DNA of 36,725 nt from NCBI RefSeq assembly GCF_001421435.1, contig NZ_LMKA01000076.1:439-37163 (forward strand), given 5' to 3'. Source of the DNA: Chryseobacterium sp. Leaf201 (GTDB lineage Bacteria; Bacteroidota; Bacteroidia; Flavobacteriales; Weeksellaceae). The position numbers and the translations under genes were made by a program. Below, piece by piece: positions 16,903 to 24,227 of the stretch. Every line of letters begins with the position of its first letter. The stretch's first letter is position 1. The notes below the pieces were generated by a model. It was not told where the DNA came from and did no database searches. It saw nothing but the letters and a program-made list of their open reading frames with translations.

Positions 16903-16910
16903 CAAATGTA
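16903..16910 (-). promoter_or_regulatory. -7 box of the pirin gene
   Basis: The minus strand reads TACATTTG, an exact TAnnTTTG match. It is 34 bp upstream of the ATG and 20 bp downstream of the operator-like element at 16931-16952. Confidence 0.6.
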
Positions 16911-16930
16911 CCGTGATAGAAACTGCTGTG

Positions 16931-16952
16931 CATTTAACTGGTTTAATAAATG
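16931..16952. promoter_or_regulatory. Operator-like element CATTTA-N10-TAAATG (copy 1, pirin)
   Basis: The outer 6-bp arms are inverted repeats. The whole 22-bp sequence differs from the copy upstream of the second ring-cleaving dioxygenase at only one position. In both places it sits 20 bp upstream of the -7 element, where activators of Crp/Fnr type can bind. Confidence 0.6.
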
Positions 16953-17075
16953 GCTTCCGGACAAAAAAATTACCGGATATTTTTCATATCCGGTTTAATT
17001 TTAAAACTACCCGTCAAAAATTCTTTGAATTTTCGTCCCCTTCGGAAGAAGGGAATTTTTATTTTCCTTCGTAAA

Positions 17076-17660
17076 TTATTTTTCTTTAGTGGCCAGGCGT
17101 TTTCTGATGGTGCTCACAAATTCTTTTGAAACTCCCAGATAGGAAGCAATATAATACTGCGCCACACGCTGCGGAATTGTAGGGTAAACCTTTATAAATT
17201 CCAGATACCGGTCTGATGCGCTTTTTGAAATGGTATTGACCAGGCGGTTCTGTAAAGTGAACAGATTTCTCTGCACCAGCATCCTGAACACCCTTTCAAA
17301 TTTCGGGATTTCCTTCAGCAGCTGCTCTTTGGTAACGGGATTCAGCATGAATATTTCTGAATCTTCAATGGTTTCTATGTAGAGATTGGAAGGTTTCTGA
17401 TCCTGAAATGAAGCAATATCACTGATCCACCAGTCTTCAATGGCAAACAGGATGGTCACTTCAAAACCATTATCATCCAGATAATACACCCGTATGCAGC
17501 CTTTATGGATATAGCCTTCAAAATGGCAGATTTCGCCTTCCCGCAATAGAATGGTTTTCTTAGGCACTGATTCACAAACCAGGAGATCCGTGAAAAATTT
17601 TTCCTCTTCCTGGGTAAGGCTGATAAATCGGGTTACATTTCTGATGATATTTTCAAACAT
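17076..17660 (-). CDS. Crp/Fnr-family transcriptional regulator
   Basis: The 194-aa product has a cyclic-nucleotide-binding-like beta-roll (about 20-130), visible in KKTILLREGEICHFEGYIHKGCIRVYY, which lacks the Arg-Ser phosphate-binding signature of true CRP. A C-terminal helix-turn-helix (about 165-190, VAQYYIASYLGVSKEFVSTIRKRL) completes it. This is the short form common in Bacteroidota. It is the last gene of the run 19965-17076, 9 bp after the degenerate receiver. It is a natural candidate to bind the CATTTA-N10-TAAATG elements near the neighbouring pirin and dioxygenase genes, but that is inferred from position only. Confidence 0.85.
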   Translation of the reverse strand: MFENIIRNVTRFISLTQEEEKFFTDLLVCESVPKKTILLREGEICHFEGYIHKGCIRVYYLDDNGFEVTILFAIEDWWISDIASFQDQKPSNLYIETIEDSEIFMLNPVTKEQLLKEIPKFERVFRMLVQRNLFTLQNRLVNTISKSASDRYLEFIKVYPTIPQRVAQYYIASYLGVSKEFVSTIRKRLATKEK

Positions 17661-17669
17661 AAAATTGGT

Positions 17670-17981
17670 TTACGGCTGCAAATTAGGAAAAAGACTGTAG
17701 ACTTCGTTCTTCAGCAATCCGCTTCCGCCGCCGTAATGATCAATTACCTTCACTTCTTTATCCAGATTTCCGCAAAAGGCTGTGATCTCTTTTTCAAACC
17801 GGTCTTCCAGACCGGAACTCAGAAGAACAATATCCACCTGGTTTTCTTCTATATAGGTGTAGCAGGAGTTTTCATCAGTCCGGATTTCCGCTTTCCAGCC
17901 TTCATTATTTTCGATGATCCTTTTCAAAACATCAAGGATTTCCTGATTTTTCCCGATCACCAGAAAGTTTAGGGTTTTCAT
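17670..17981 (-). CDS. Small degenerate receiver-like protein
   Basis: The 103-aa product reads like a response-regulator receiver fold: NFLVIGKNQEILDVLKRIIENN as strand 1/helix 1, and VDIVLLSSGL as strand 3. The phospho-acceptor Asp position in strand 3 is Ser (LLSSGL), the acidic pair after strand 1 is missing (VIGKNQ), and no K-P motif follows, so it should not be phosphorylated. The chain stops early, with a conserved-looking HYGGGSGLLKNEV segment instead of the last helix. It lies 9 bp before the Crp/Fnr gene and 53 bp after the cupin gene. It may be a binding partner of that regulator. Function unknown. Confidence 0.6.
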   Translation of the reverse strand: MKTLNFLVIGKNQEILDVLKRIIENNEGWKAEIRTDENSCYTYIEENQVDIVLLSSGLEDRFEKEITAFCGNLDKEVKVIDHYGGGSGLLKNEVYSLFPNLQP

Positions 17982-18034
17982 AAATATTTGATATGTTTGG
18001 GTTCTACATTAACGCTGCTTATCACACATTTCAT

Positions 18035-18382
18035 TTAAATATGAATAAACAGGGAGGTCCGCTCTTTCCTTTCAAGGTTTTTTGTTTTATGGCCTTTTCC
18101 TGAAGTGTCTTCCACCAAAAGAATTTCGCCCGTCCGGAATTTCCGGATTTCGCCGGACGACGTTTCTATTTCAACGCCGCCATCCAGAAGTACAATATAT
18201 TGTTTTTGCGGAGCACAATGAAAGTTATAATCATAGTCTGCAGAAACGGTTCTGAACTGTAATCTTTTCACCTGGATATCTTCTGACAGGAAACCAATCT
18301 CACCCTGATCTATCAATGGAATTTCGAGATCTTCAAAATGAGATTCTCCGTTTTCGTCGCTGAAGATTTTTGTAATTTTCAT
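18035..18382 (-). CDS. Small cupin-like protein
   Basis: The 115-aa product looks like a single cupin barrel: NFHCAPQKQYIVLLDGGVEIETSSGEIRKFRTGEILLVEDTSGKGHKT contains the two conserved cupin blocks (G-containing strand, then GxxxxVxDTxGKGH). Only two or three histidines are available, and the usual HxH motif of metal cupins reads FHCAPQKQY here, so metal binding is uncertain. It follows the MhqD-like esterase by 7 bp and is surely in its operon. The family is often annotated simply as cupin or hypothetical. Role unknown, probably related to the neighbouring aromatic/quinone chemistry. Confidence 0.65.
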   Translation of the reverse strand: MKITKIFSDENGESHFEDLEIPLIDQGEIGFLSEDIQVKRLQFRTVSADYDYNFHCAPQKQYIVLLDGGVEIETSSGEIRKFRTGEILLVEDTSGKGHKTKNLERKERTSLFIHI

Positions 18383-18389
18383 CCGGTTC

Positions 18390-19010
18390 TTATTTGAAGA
18401 TCAGAGTATTCGCCAGTTCCATTTCTTCCTGATTGATGGAATGTCCGAAGTTTTCATATACTTTCTCCGTAACCTCAGCATTCATTTCTCTGAAAATATT
18501 GGCTGTGGCATACACCCTTTCTACCGGAACATGGAAATCCGGATTACTGGTGGCCAGTAAAACCGGCGTCTGTGCAAAATCCCCGCTGTAATGGTCACGG
18601 TTGATCTTATCTCCGATAACACCACCGATAACAGCCACCGCCCCTCCGAATCTCTGAGCATTTCTTGCCAAAAACTCCACGGTAAGACAGGCGCCCTGAG
18701 AAAATCCGAAAAAATAAATATCCTCAGTTTTAATGCCTGCATCCAAAGCGGTTTCTACGGTTTTCCCAACCGTTTCAATGGCTGAAGACAGCCAGGGTTC
18801 GTTCTGCGCAGCAGGAGCAATGAAAGACAATGGGTACCAGCTTCCGTTTGTTGCCTGGGGTGCCAGCAAAGCATAATCTTCTACATTCAAATGTTTGGAC
18901 AGGCTCAGAATATCCTCTGCACTTCCGCCTCTTCCATGGATCATGATCAATGCTTTTTGGGCTTTGTCAATTGGGGTTCCTGATGTTTTTATATCTAAAG
19001 TATGGCTCAT
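18390..19010 (-). CDS. MhqD-like carboxylesterase/phospholipase (Abhydrolase_2)
   Basis: I place the start at the ATG at 19010 (206 aa, MSHTLDIK), one base after the stop of the dioxygenase gene; the more upstream in-frame start at 19040 would overlap that gene and add 10 residues. The serine hydrolase motif GFSQG (102-106, Ser104), an oxyanion segment IHGRGGSAEDIL, Asp158 in SNPDFHVPV and His190 in FGHSI complete the triad. In Bacillus the pair MhqO (ring-cleaving dioxygenase) and MhqD (this family) is induced by methylhydroquinone and other quinones. Here the same pair is adjacent and coupled, so a role in clearing quinone or ring-cleavage products is likely. Confidence 0.85.
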   Translation of the reverse strand: MSHTLDIKTSGTPIDKAQKALIMIHGRGGSAEDILSLSKHLNVEDYALLAPQATNGSWYPLSFIAPAAQNEPWLSSAIETVGKTVETALDAGIKTEDIYFFGFSQGACLTVEFLARNAQRFGGAVAVIGGVIGDKINRDHYSGDFAQTPVLLATSNPDFHVPVERVYATANIFREMNAEVTEKVYENFGHSINQEEMELANTLIFK

Positions 19011-19011
19011 T

Positions 19012-19965
19012 TTATCTGAATTTTTCTGTTGGATAGTCAATTTTCGGAAGAACTTCGGTCAGATGTTCCCTGTTTTCTTCATACTGTTCTGGAAGCATTA
19101 AGTCTTCCCCGAGCGATGCCAGTTCTTCATCCACATCAAAGCCCGGACCTGAGGTGGCAATCTCAAACAGGACGCCGCCCGGCTCTTTGAAATAAATGGA
19201 CGTAAAATATTTCCGGTCCTTCACTTCAGTATGCGGTAACCCGAAAGCGTTTAACCTGTCGATCATTTCCAGCTGCGACTGTGCATCAGGGGTTGCAAAG
19301 GCCACATGGTGAACGGTTCCTCTTCCCGCCAGGCCTTTCAGCGCATTGGGCATGCATACGAGATCCACATATTTTCCCGGCTTATTTTCTGTCCCGAACC
19401 TGAACCGGTCCGAACTTTCGGCAATGAGCTGGTGATCCATCTGCGTGGTGAGCAAAGCCGCTGTCCTTTCATAGGCATCCAGCCAGATTTCCACATGATG
19501 AAACCCTTTGATGGTATATTCTTTCGGGATCAGTCCGTTGTCGTACCCTTTTCTGCCATCTTTATCATTGAAGACCAGCTCAAGGCCAAGCCCGTCAAAA
19601 TCTTCAAGATAAATAAAAACCTCGCCTGACAACCTTTGCTGCGGCTGTTTGTAAGGGATATTAAACTGTGACAGGCGTTCCAGCCAGTAATCCAGTGCTT
19701 CCATAGAAACTGAAAAAGCAGTGGTGTTCAGCATTCCTTTTCCGTGACGCCCGTTGGCGAGTCCTTTTCCATACGGGAAAGTGGTCATGATGGTTCCCGG
19801 CGTTCCGGTTTCGTCCCCGAAATAAAAATGATAGACCTCGGAATAATCAAAATTGACGGTTTTTTTAATAAGCCGGAGCCCTAAAACACCTGTATAAAAG
19901 TCTATATTTCCCTGTGCATCGCCTGTCATGGCGGTAACGTGATGAAGTCCTGTGATGAGTGCCAT
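19012..19965 (-). CDS. MhqO-like ring-cleaving dioxygenase (VOC/glyoxalase superfamily)
   Basis: The 317-aa protein is a tandem VOC (glyoxalase/bleomycin-resistance) enzyme. Likely metal ligands are H9 (GLHHVTAM), H220 (TVHHVAF) and E268 (GGVLFEIATSGPGF). Block KKTVNFD and FYFGDETGTPGTIMTTFP near 34-64 are typical of the MhqO/MhqA/MhqE group, Fe-dependent enzymes thought to open hydroquinone or catechol rings. It heads the run 19965-17076 and is followed by the MhqD-like esterase at a 1-bp gap. It is a paralogue of the gene at 20047-20979. A clear -7 box upstream was not found. No signal peptide; cytoplasmic. Confidence 0.9.
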   Translation of the reverse strand: MALITGLHHVTAMTGDAQGNIDFYTGVLGLRLIKKTVNFDYSEVYHFYFGDETGTPGTIMTTFPYGKGLANGRHGKGMLNTTAFSVSMEALDYWLERLSQFNIPYKQPQQRLSGEVFIYLEDFDGLGLELVFNDKDGRKGYDNGLIPKEYTIKGFHHVEIWLDAYERTAALLTTQMDHQLIAESSDRFRFGTENKPGKYVDLVCMPNALKGLAGRGTVHHVAFATPDAQSQLEMIDRLNAFGLPHTEVKDRKYFTSIYFKEPGGVLFEIATSGPGFDVDEELASLGEDLMLPEQYEENREHLTEVLPKIDYPTEKFR

Positions 19966-20046
19966 AATGTATTGGTTTGAAGTTATCGGACGTTATTTCC
20001 TGATGATTTAAAATTAAAATATTCTTTACCTAAAATGAATGAGCAC

Positions 20047-20979
20047 CTACGATAATTTCGGCAGTGCCTGCTCTATCTGGCTGCGCATGGCTTCATACTG
20101 TTTCGGAAGCTTCAGGTTTTGCCCCAGTTCGTTCAAAGGCTCACCCACTGTGAACCCCGGGTTATCGGTGGCAATTTCAAATAAAACGCCGCCCGGTTCC
20201 CGGAAATACAGGGAGTAAAAATAATCCCTGTCAATTTTAGGGGTAATGCTTAATCCGGCTGACATCACTTTTTCACGGTATTCCATTAAGACAGCCTCAT
20301 TTTCTACGCGGAAAGCGATATGGTGGTTTGTTCCTGCCGCATTCCTTCCTGCGGGGTTCTTATCATTTTCGATGATATCAATCAGGTTGGCCGTATCAAT
20401 GGCATCTGTTGCAAAACGGTAACGGTTTTCTTCCTGTTTCTGAAGACCGTATCCTAAAATATCTGTCAGAACCTTAATTGTCGGCTCCGCTTTTTTAAGC
20501 GTTAAGGTTACGTTATGGAACCCTTTCAAAGCATTTTCATCTTTAATATCATCGGTAGTCCAGACTTTACGATTATCAGAAGCTGATGATTCTATAAACT
20601 GTAACTGAAGGCCGTCCGGATCTTTAAAAGAAATCATTTTCTCCCCGAATATTTCGCCTTCCTCCACAGCAATACCGGACTGCTGCAAACGGAGTTTCCA
20701 GAATTCAAGGCTTCCTTGCGGTACCGAATATCCGATGTGTGTAGCCAGCCCTGTTCCGTTGGTTCCCTTTCCGATTCCTTCCCATGGAAAGAAAGTCAGA
20801 ATGGTTCCCGGTGTTCCGGTTTCGTTCCCGAAATAAAAATGATACGTTCCCGGATCATCAAAATTCACGGTTTTCTTTACCAGCCTTACGCCTAACACCT
20901 GAGTATAAAAATCCAGGTTTCTTTTTGCGCTGTCTGCGATTGCGGTAATGTGGTGCAATCCTAAAATTCTGTTCTGCAT
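20047..20979 (-). CDS. Second MhqO-like ring-cleaving dioxygenase
   Basis: The 310-aa product has the same two-VOC-module build as the gene at 19012: H10 (GLHHITAI), H220 (TNHHIAF) and E268 (GGVLFEIATDNPGF) are the probable iron ligands, and KKTVNFDDPGTYHFYFGNETGTPG matches its N-terminal module. Differences through the middle (about 105-160) suggest another substrate, so the two are not simple duplicates. It stands 81 bp upstream of the first dioxygenase gene and is preceded by its own promoter: a 22-bp element nearly identical to that of the pirin gene and a TAATTTAG box. It is therefore probably regulated together with pirin. Confidence 0.9.
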   Translation of the reverse strand: MQNRILGLHHITAIADSAKRNLDFYTQVLGVRLVKKTVNFDDPGTYHFYFGNETGTPGTILTFFPWEGIGKGTNGTGLATHIGYSVPQGSLEFWKLRLQQSGIAVEEGEIFGEKMISFKDPDGLQLQFIESSASDNRKVWTTDDIKDENALKGFHNVTLTLKKAEPTIKVLTDILGYGLQKQEENRYRFATDAIDTANLIDIIENDKNPAGRNAAGTNHHIAFRVENEAVLMEYREKVMSAGLSITPKIDRDYFYSLYFREPGGVLFEIATDNPGFTVGEPLNELGQNLKLPKQYEAMRSQIEQALPKLS

Positions 20980-20996
20980 GTTGTTTTATTTTGATG

Positions 20997-21004
20997 CTAA
21001 ATTA
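20997..21004 (-). promoter_or_regulatory. -7-like box of the second dioxygenase gene
   Basis: The minus strand reads TAATTTAG, one base off TAnnTTTG. Its spacing of 20 bp to the 22-bp element is exactly that seen at the pirin promoter. Confidence 0.45.
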
Positions 21005-21024
21005 CAGCGGTCTGAAGTGCTGCA

Positions 21025-21046
21025 CATTTAACTAGTTTAATAAATG
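21025..21046. promoter_or_regulatory. Operator-like element CATTTA-N10-TAAATG (copy 2, dioxygenase)
   Basis: This copy contains the perfect 8-bp palindrome AACTAGTT in its centre and matches copy 1 (16931-16952) at 21 of 22 positions, in the same orientation relative to the gene. It lies 46 bp upstream of the ATG. Confidence 0.6.
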
Positions 21047-21149
21047 CAAAAAGCGTTTTCTCTTTTTACTGAGGAAGACATGCTGAACGGTTGATGATGA
21101 ACAACTTTTTTCTCATAGATGATAAGGCCGCCCGCCATAATATGCTACA

Positions 21150-22085
21150 TTACAGTGTGACCACTATTTTCCCGACGGTCCTTCCGGTTTCCTGCTGCAG
21201 ATGTGCTTCCCGAATCTGTTCAAAGGGAAATATTTTTGAAATATGCGGTTTCAGTGCTCCGGTTTCCAGAAGACGTGCAATCTGTTTCATATCATTGCCG
21301 TCCGACTGTACCATAATGGGATATCCTTTCACCCCTTTTGCTGCTGCTTTTGCTGTTACCTCTTCATTCAGGCCTGTGGGAAGACTGATGATTGTTCCGC
21401 CGGCTTTGGTTACTTCCAGGGAATCATCAATGGTACCGCCGCCGATGGTATCCAGTACAAAATCAAATTCCTTCGGAGCCGATTCCCAGTCAAAACTTTG
21501 GTAATCAATATGCTTATCTGCACCAAGGCCCAGCACAAAATCTTTATTTTTCAGGGATGAAGTCCCGGTTACCGTTGCCCCTGAATGTTTTGCTATCTGA
21601 ACAGCCATATGCCCTACACCGCCAGCCGCTGCATGAATCAGGACATGCTGGCCTTTCTGAATGTCTGCATTTTTAACCAGCGCCTGCCATGCCGTTAATG
21701 CTGCCAAAGTGCTTGCAGCTGCCTTTTCAAAAGATATATTTTCAGGTTTTAACGCCAGCTGGCCTGCCGGAGCGGCAACATATTCTGCATATGCCTTTCC
21801 ATGGCCCGGGAAATTTACCATCCCGAACACCTCATCGCCTGTTGTAAAGGCTTCACTTTTACTTTCTTCTACAATCCCTGAAACATCCCAGCCCAGAATC
21901 AGCGGATTTTCTTCTTTCAGCTTTCCGTACATCCCTTTTCCGTTGCGGCTTTTAACATCTACCGGATTGATGCTTATGGCCCTGACTTTTATTAAGACTT
22001 CATCATTCTGAATCTCCGGTTTCTCCGTTTCAATGTATTCCAGCTGTTCCGTACTGCCTGCTGTTTTTAATGCGATTGCTTTCAT
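21150..22085 (-). CDS. Zinc-independent MDR oxidoreductase, quinone-reductase type
   Basis: The 311-aa enzyme has the GroES-like N-terminal domain (about 25-120, with INPVDVKSRNG and ILGWDVSGIVEE) and the Rossmann domain with HAAAGGVGHMAVQIAKHSGA (151-170), the NADP(H)-binding AxxGxxG motif. The catalytic and structural zinc cysteines of alcohol dehydrogenases are absent, as in quinone oxidoreductases (QOR/YhdH-like). It would reduce quinones or enones using NADPH. It is the most upstream gene of the stress block and has its own promoter (TAAATTTG on the minus strand at 22144-22137). The aldo/keto reductase gene diverges from it. Confidence 0.88.
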   Translation of the reverse strand: MKAIALKTAGSTEQLEYIETEKPEIQNDEVLIKVRAISINPVDVKSRNGKGMYGKLKEENPLILGWDVSGIVEESKSEAFTTGDEVFGMVNFPGHGKAYAEYVAAPAGQLALKPENISFEKAAASTLAALTAWQALVKNADIQKGQHVLIHAAAGGVGHMAVQIAKHSGATVTGTSSLKNKDFVLGLGADKHIDYQSFDWESAPKEFDFVLDTIGGGTIDDSLEVTKAGGTIISLPTGLNEEVTAKAAAKGVKGYPIMVQSDGNDMKQIARLLETGALKPHISKIFPFEQIREAHLQQETGRTVGKIVVTL

Positions 22086-22136
22086 ATTGATTTTAATTAT
22101 TGATTGGTTGATTAAAAAAAATTAATGTTCTTATAA

Positions 22137-22144
22137 CAAATTTA
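22137..22144 (-). promoter_or_regulatory. -7 box of the MDR oxidoreductase gene
   Basis: The minus strand reads TAAATTTG, an exact TAnnTTTG match, 52 bp upstream of the ATG at 22085. Confidence 0.5.
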
Positions 22145-22238
22145 GAAAGATTTATGCAGTATGGATTGCTCATTGTAACAGAAAAAAGTTAGGTAATCAT
22201 AATCCGAAATTATTAAAGCAGTATTATCCTGCAGGTCC

Positions 22239-22270
22239 TTGAGCCGTACAGACCATATTTTTGAGCCGTA
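22239..22270 (+). promoter_or_regulatory. Two direct repeats TTGAGCCGTA, 22 bp apart: AraC-type binding site
   Basis: TTGAGCCGTA occurs exactly at 22239-22248 and again at 22261-22270. The two-turn spacing and direct orientation are those of AraC/XylS operators. The second copy ends 28 bp before the -7 box at 22299, a usual activator position. The operon's second gene encodes an AraC-family protein, the probable ligand of this site. Confidence 0.65.
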
Positions 22271-22298
22271 GAAGAAACCTGTATCTTTTCTGAACCTG

Positions 22299-22306
22299 TA
22301 CTTTTG
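22299..22306 (+). promoter_or_regulatory. -7 box of the aldo/keto reductase-AraC operon
   Basis: TACTTTTG matches TAnnTTTG exactly. The predicted start falls near the ATG at 22311, so the mRNA would be almost leaderless. Confidence 0.55.
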
Positions 22307-22310
22307 TAAT

Positions 22311-23282
22311 ATGAAAAACAGTACAAAAATTCAGTTAGGTGTTAACGGGCCGTTGGTGTCCGGACTTGGTTTAGGCTGCATGCGCATGTCTTCCATCTGG
22401 GGAGGCCCTACTCCGGACGAGACAGAAAGCATCGCTACCATCCGGGAGGCACTGGACCGGGGCATTAATTTTTTGAATACCGGAGACTTTTACGGTGCGG
22501 GCCATAATGAGATGCTTATCGGCAAAGCCATTAAAGGCAGGCGTGATGATGCTTTTATCAGTGTAAAGTTCGGGGCTGTCTTTCACAATGGCCAGTGGCT
22601 GGGGATGGACCTGCGCCCTTCATCAATCAAGAATTTCATCAATTACTCTCTGACACGTCTGGGTATAGAAACCATTGATCTCTACCAGCCGAGCCGTATG
22701 GATGGCAGCGTACCGCTGGAAGATATTATCGGAACGGTTGCCGATCTGGTTAAAGAAGGCAAAGTACGCCACATCGGTGTCTCTGAGATTTCAGCTGAAC
22801 AGCTCCGCGAAGCCGGCAGCATTCATCCGATTAGTGCGCTTGAGATCGGCTATTCACTGGCCGACCGCCAGATAGAAAATGAACTTCTGCCTGCGGCAAG
22901 GGAATTAGGCATTGCGGTAGTGGCTTTTGCCAATACTGCAGAAGGTTTACTCACCGGCGAAATGAAAGCACCGCTTCCTGAAAACGATTACCGCAATCAT
23001 TTTTCACGTTTCCAGGGTGAAAACCTGATCAAGAACCTGGAAAAAGTGGAAGTGTTAAAGAATATGGCCCGCCATAAAGCCTGCACACCGACACAGCTTG
23101 CGATTGCCTGGGTGAAGGAACAGGGCAATTATATCATGCCTCTGGTAAGCATGAGCCGAAGGACGCGCCTGCCGGAAAATATCGAGGCCATGGAAATTGT
23201 ATTTACTCCGGAAGAAATGAGCCTGTTAAACACTACCTTTGCCACAGGTGCCATATATGGCAGCACTTACCTAGAGCGTTAA
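22311..23282 (+). CDS. Aldo/keto reductase with altered catalytic tetrad
   Basis: The 323-aa product has the (beta/alpha)8 aldo/keto reductase signature: LGLGCMRMS near the N-terminus, FLNTGDFYGAGHNEMLIGKAI (54-74), and IGVSEISAEQLREA. The tetrad is changed: Tyr61 and Lys86 are present, but the usual Asp position is Asn56 (NTGD instead of DTAD) and the usual His, normally in a YYQHRxD block, is Ser128 (LYQPSRMD). Relatives with such changes exist, but substrate handling must differ from classic members. The NADPH-binding C-terminal helix region (MPLVSMSRRTRLPENIEAM) is intact. The AraC gene starts on the base after its stop, so expression is coupled. Confidence 0.88.
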   Translation: MKNSTKIQLGVNGPLVSGLGLGCMRMSSIWGGPTPDETESIATIREALDRGINFLNTGDFYGAGHNEMLIGKAIKGRRDDAFISVKFGAVFHNGQWLGMDLRPSSIKNFINYSLTRLGIETIDLYQPSRMDGSVPLEDIIGTVADLVKEGKVRHIGVSEISAEQLREAGSIHPISALEIGYSLADRQIENELLPAARELGIAVVAFANTAEGLLTGEMKAPLPENDYRNHFSRFQGENLIKNLEKVEVLKNMARHKACTPTQLAIAWVKEQGNYIMPLVSMSRRTRLPENIEAMEIVFTPEEMSLLNTTFATGAIYGSTYLER

Positions 23283-24113
23283 ATGAATACTACCAGTCCA
23301 GCAGAAATCCTTCCGGGAGTTATTTTTTATTCTTACCTCTCTGCCGAGCAGAAAGAGAAAATCTGTCTGTGGAACCATCATACCCTGATATTACAGGTTT
23401 CAGGGCAGCTTGTCCTGGAAACCTCCAGGCAGACCATTTCAATGGACGGAGGGGAACTGCTGCTCATCGGAAGAAACCAGCTGGGTACGCTCACCAAAAC
23501 CCCGGCGTCAGGTGGATATTACGAAACCATAGTAATCTCGCTTCAGGAAGACCTGCTCCGTAAAATTGCATTAGAAGAAAAACTGGAAGCAGACGGAAAG
23601 TATACCGGTCTTACAAATATTCTGATCCCGTCCAATGAATTCCTGCAGGGATATTTTCAGTCTGTAATTCCGTATGCCCGCCGCTCGGGAACGGCCGTTA
23701 CGGATGAAATGGGCATCCTCAAGGTAAAAGAAGGCGTTAAACTTTTGCTGCTGGCCCTGCCGGAGCTCAGGAACTTTCTATTCGACTTTTCGGAACCTTA
23801 TAAAATCGACCTGGAAAAATTCATGCTGAATAATTTCCATTTCAACATCCCCGTAGAAAAATTTGCACAGCTTACCGGCCGCAGCCTGGCCGGTTTCAAG
23901 CGGGATTTCCAAAAAACATTCGCATCACCGCCACGCCACTGGCTGCAGGACAAGCGGCTGAGCACAGCAAAATACCTTATAGAAACAAAGCACCAGAAGC
24001 CTTCAGCAATATATCTGGATCTGGGCTTTCAGAGCCTGTCGCATTTCTCCTCTTCCTTTAAAAAGAAATTCGGCATGGCTCCTACCGAATGCCTCAGCAA
24101 TTCTATTTATTAA
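23283..24113 (+). CDS. AraC-family transcriptional regulator (operon with aldo/keto reductase)
   Basis: The 276-aa protein has an N-terminal cupin-like sensor (about 20-150, with QVSGQLVLETSRQTISMDGGELLLI) and a C-terminal double HTH of AraC type (about 172-272), including FAQLTGRSLAGFKRDFQKTF and the second HTH AIYLDLGFQSLSHFSSSFKKKFGMAPTE. Its ATG directly follows the reductase stop codon with no gap. The 22-bp-spaced direct repeats upstream of the operon are its likely site, which would make this an autoregulated pair that senses a substrate of the reductase. The ligand is unknown. Confidence 0.9.
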   Translation: MNTTSPAEILPGVIFYSYLSAEQKEKICLWNHHTLILQVSGQLVLETSRQTISMDGGELLLIGRNQLGTLTKTPASGGYYETIVISLQEDLLRKIALEEKLEADGKYTGLTNILIPSNEFLQGYFQSVIPYARRSGTAVTDEMGILKVKEGVKLLLLALPELRNFLFDFSEPYKIDLEKFMLNNFHFNIPVEKFAQLTGRSLAGFKRDFQKTFASPPRHWLQDKRLSTAKYLIETKHQKPSAIYLDLGFQSLSHFSSSFKKKFGMAPTECLSNSIY

Positions 24114-24227
24114 AGACAATAAAAATACTGTTCCTTAAAAGCTATCATTCAGATCAATAGATTCCTTATTTCAGTCAGGTATTTTTATGTTATCTTTAAC
24201 TACTTTTACAGATAGACAGCAAAGTTT

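Noticed and set aside
21091..21504. 137-aa open frame on the plus strand starting in the intergenic region
   Set aside because: Mostly antisense to the MDR oxidoreductase gene; Cys/Ser-rich translation without any recognisable motif.
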